Positions 62,502 through 64,000 of a DNA stretch of 64,000 nucleotides are shown one piece after another. Source of the DNA: JAGVYF01 sp041650315. GTDB lineage: Archaea; Nanobdellota; Nanobdellia; Woesearchaeales; JAGVYF01. The notes beneath the pieces were generated by a model that had not been told where the DNA came from, did no database searches, and was given only the letters and a program-made list of their open reading frames with translations. The position numbers and the translations under genes are program-made. The stretch covers positions 186,001 to 250,000 of the forward strand of contig JBAZLJ010000002.1 of NCBI GenBank assembly GCA_041650315.1, read 5' to 3'. The number at the start of each line of letters is the position of its first letter. Position 1 is the first letter of the stretch.

Positions 62502-63606
62502 AGAAATTTTTCATCAAACCCCATAATTCCGCACCTTTATCGGGATTTTGCAATATCAAATTACTATTCTCGTGAGGATCATGCTCTAGATTATATAACT
62601 GTTTTATGCCCGTGCTAGAATTGTATACCATCTTCCAACCATTAGTACGGATGCAAAAAACATTGGGCTTTTTTGGAGATGGTGTCGGTCCCCCTAATCC
62701 CGCTGTTTCGGCATAAGCTACACGTTCATCTTTTTCCCCTTTAATCAGATTAAGAAAACTTGTGCCGTCCATGAGCTTAACATCTGGAGAATCTATTTTA
62801 AGAAGGTCCAATATAGTAGGAGCCACGTCCACGTTACGGATTAATGAACTGCAATGCAGTTTAGGCAGATGTGGGTTGGACAGCACGCAAAAAACCCTTA
62901 GAGTGTAATCAAAGCAATATGTCCCATAAAGATTTTCACCCCATCTATCTCCGAGACTTATACCATGGTCCGAAACCACAAATAAAAGCGTGTTATCTAG
63001 AAGACCTTGTTCTTTAAGCTCTAAATGTATATCTTTCAGAGTCAAATCGCAATCCTCCGCCCATTTAGAATATACTGAGGCATTCATCTCTAAATCGCTG
63101 AAATAATCGTCCTGCAAAGGGTCATATTTCTTGGCATGAGCGAGATAAAGCCGGTTATTGTGATCAAGATGATGTATAGATATAAAGAACGGCTTTCCAG
63201 AAGATTTCGCTTCGGAGATTACTCCTTTGCATTGCACAATCTGATCCTCGCGCGAGATATCGAACGAGTGATGGATAAATTTATCCACTATATCTGATTT
63301 AGGGACTATGCCGTTATTTGGAGTCACTAGCGCAGTGAAATATCCTTTTTCTTTCAATAGCTCGTATATCGGTTTTATCCTCTTATCAAAATTTATCGAG
63401 CCATAATAATTGTCCACGCCAGACCTGCTGCCGTATACTCCTGTGAACAAAGAACATGATGATGCTACACTATATGGGCCATATGTGATCATCTTATCGA
63501 AAAATACCGATTGCCCAGCCAGACTCTTAAGATAAGGTAGCTTATCTACCCAATCGTACCTTATCCCATCCAATATCAGAATAATAACATTTTTAAAATC
63601 CATCAT
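62485..63606 (-). CDS. Sulfatase / alkaline-phosphatase-superfamily enzyme with Ser nucleophile
   Basis: The 373-residue protein has VIILILDGIRYDW (metal Asp13), the nucleophile region GPYSVASSCSLFTG with Ser46 where sulfatases have Cys/Ser and phospho-transferases Thr, VVSDHGISLGDRWGENL with the metal Asp-His, and a sulfatase-type C-terminus with NGWKMVYNSSTGIKQLYNLEHDPHE. The Arg after the nucleophile motif is absent (Ser there). No signal peptide is seen. It may cleave a sulfate, phosphate or phosphonate ester, or transfer such a group. Substrate unresolved. Confidence 0.85.
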   Translation of the reverse strand: MMDFKNVIILILDGIRYDWVDKLPYLKSLAGQSVFFDKMITYGPYSVASSCSLFTGVYGSRSGVDNYYGSINFDKRIKPIYELLKEKGYFTALVTPNNGIVPKSDIVDKFIHHSFDISREDQIVQCKGVISEAKSSGKPFFISIHHLDHNNRLYLAHAKKYDPLQDDYFSDLEMNASVYSKWAEDCDLTLKDIHLELKEQGLLDNTLLFVVSDHGISLGDRWGENLYGTYCFDYTLRVFCVLSNPHLPKLHCSSLIRNVDVAPTILDLLKIDSPDVKLMDGTSFLNLIKGEKDERVAYAETAGLGGPTPSPKKPNVFCIRTNGWKMVYNSSTGIKQLYNLEHDPHENSNLILQNPDKGAELWGLMKNFSKDRI

Positions 63607-63664
63607 AATATGAGGAATAACCAGTATATTTAAAGATTATTATGCCAAATTATAAGGTGATAAC

Positions 63665-63880
63665 ATGAATACTAACAAGAAAGAAGTGCACATATCTGAA
63701 TCAATATATCTTGAAATCGATAAAAGAGCTAAATCTACGGGTTTCTGCTCTATTAATGAATATATAGAATATGTGTTGCAACAGATAATCGAAAAATCCA
63801 AACAGAAAGAAGTGAAGATAAACAGTGAACAGGAGAAGGGAGTGGCTGAAGAGCTCAAAAAGGCAGGATATATAGAATAA
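63665..63880 (+). CDS. Small ribbon-helix-helix-like protein
   Basis: The 71-residue protein begins with a beta-strand-like KEVHISESIYLEIDKRA followed by two helices, the pattern of RHH/CopG-type DNA-binding proteins. It ends in VAEELKKAGYIE, a tail like the C-terminus of many sulfatases. GGTGAT at 63656-63661 precedes the ATG by three bases. It is divergent from the sulfatase-like gene and could regulate it or be a detached sulfatase tail module. Confidence 0.7.
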   Translation: MNTNKKEVHISESIYLEIDKRAKSTGFCSINEYIEYVLQQIIEKSKQKEVKINSEQEKGVAEELKKAGYIE

Positions 63881-63882
63881 AG

Positions 63883-64000
63883 TTAGAATGAGATATCATC
63901 AAGTATCTCTTTTATCTCTCTCTTTCCTTTGGTTAAAGAACTATATCTTATGTCCCTATCTAAATTTGATCTTTTTACGAACAAATCTGTTATCACTTTG
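63883..64000 (-). CDS. C-terminal end of an unidentified gene, cut by window edge
   Basis: The minus strand is open from the window edge to a TAA at 63883-63885, coding the last 38 residues, including FVKRSNLDRDIRYSS and ending EILDDISF. It abuts the stop of the small plus-strand gene by two bases, as is common for convergent genes here. The family cannot be told from this fragment. Confidence 0.5.
   Translation of the reverse strand, partial: KVITDLFVKRSNLDRDIRYSSLTKGKREIKEILDDISF

Noticed and set aside
1..64000. CRISPR arrays, insertion sequences, integrases or rRNA genes
   Set aside because: No regularly spaced repeats, transposase or integrase motifs, or rRNA-like stretches were noticed; only the short tRNA-end repeat near 5 kb hints at past mobility.

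Overview
The window looks like an AT-rich archaeal chromosome segment. The evidence is an AglB/Stt3-type oligosaccharyltransferase, a tRNA interrupted by two introns of which one sits in a clean bulge-helix-bulge fold, TATA-like boxes about 25-30 bases before start codons (leaderless-type transcription), GGTGA-type ribosome sites at genes inside operons, an archaeal-type UMP kinase and an AK6/Fap7-type adenylate kinase. The compact overlapping genes and many domain fusions fit a DPANN-type lineage (Woesearchaeota/Pacearchaeota-like), but that placement is inference. Layout: 1-5 kb holds the end of an adenylate kinase, an ABC-2 exporter pair, a NUDIX protein, a HAD phosphatase and the split tRNA-Arg(CCT). 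5-14.6 kb holds a six-hairpin glycosidase-like protein, an EmrE/ArnE-F-like flippase pair, glycosyltransferases, UMP kinase, dCTP deaminase, and an operon of a small membrane protein, AglB and a GT4 enzyme. 14.6-25 kb is a phosphonate (C-P bond) locus: PEP mutase fused to a nucleotidyltransferase, phosphonopyruvate decarboxylase, a 1059-residue radical-SAM / aminoethylphosphonate-transaminase-like / methyltransferase fusion, a LicC/PntC-like nucleotidyltransferase and a CDP-alcohol phosphotransferase. Together these could make 2-aminoethylphosphonate from PEP, activate it with CTP and attach it to a lipid or glycan. 25-53 kb is a large surface-glycan locus with a Wzx-like flippase, a four-domain GtrA / ribulose-phosphate-epimerase / nucleotidyltransferase / histidine-phosphatase fusion, an AraD-like epimerase, GT2, GT4 and GT-C enzymes, AsnB, a deacetylase, a GDPD-like phosphodiesterase, several B12-type radical SAM proteins and methyltransferases. 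53.4-60.9 kb is a tight seven-gene minus-strand operon. Its first three genes correspond, in order, to Campylobacter jejuni Cj1418c-Cj1417c-Cj1416c (L-glutamine kinase, gamma-glutamyl-CDP-amidate hydrolase, CTP:phosphoglutamine cytidylyltransferase), the capsule phosphoramidate pathway. They are followed by an unknown protein, a divergent formyltransferase-like protein, a HIT protein and an ATP sulfurylase. The window ends with a second flippase, a sulfatase/alkaline-phosphatase-superfamily enzyme, a small ribbon-helix-helix-like protein and the tail of another gene. The main hypothesis is that this archaeon decorates its glycans with two rare phosphorus groups: a phosphonate (C-P) and a phosphoramidate (N-P). 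All family calls come from reading motifs by eye; no database search was run.
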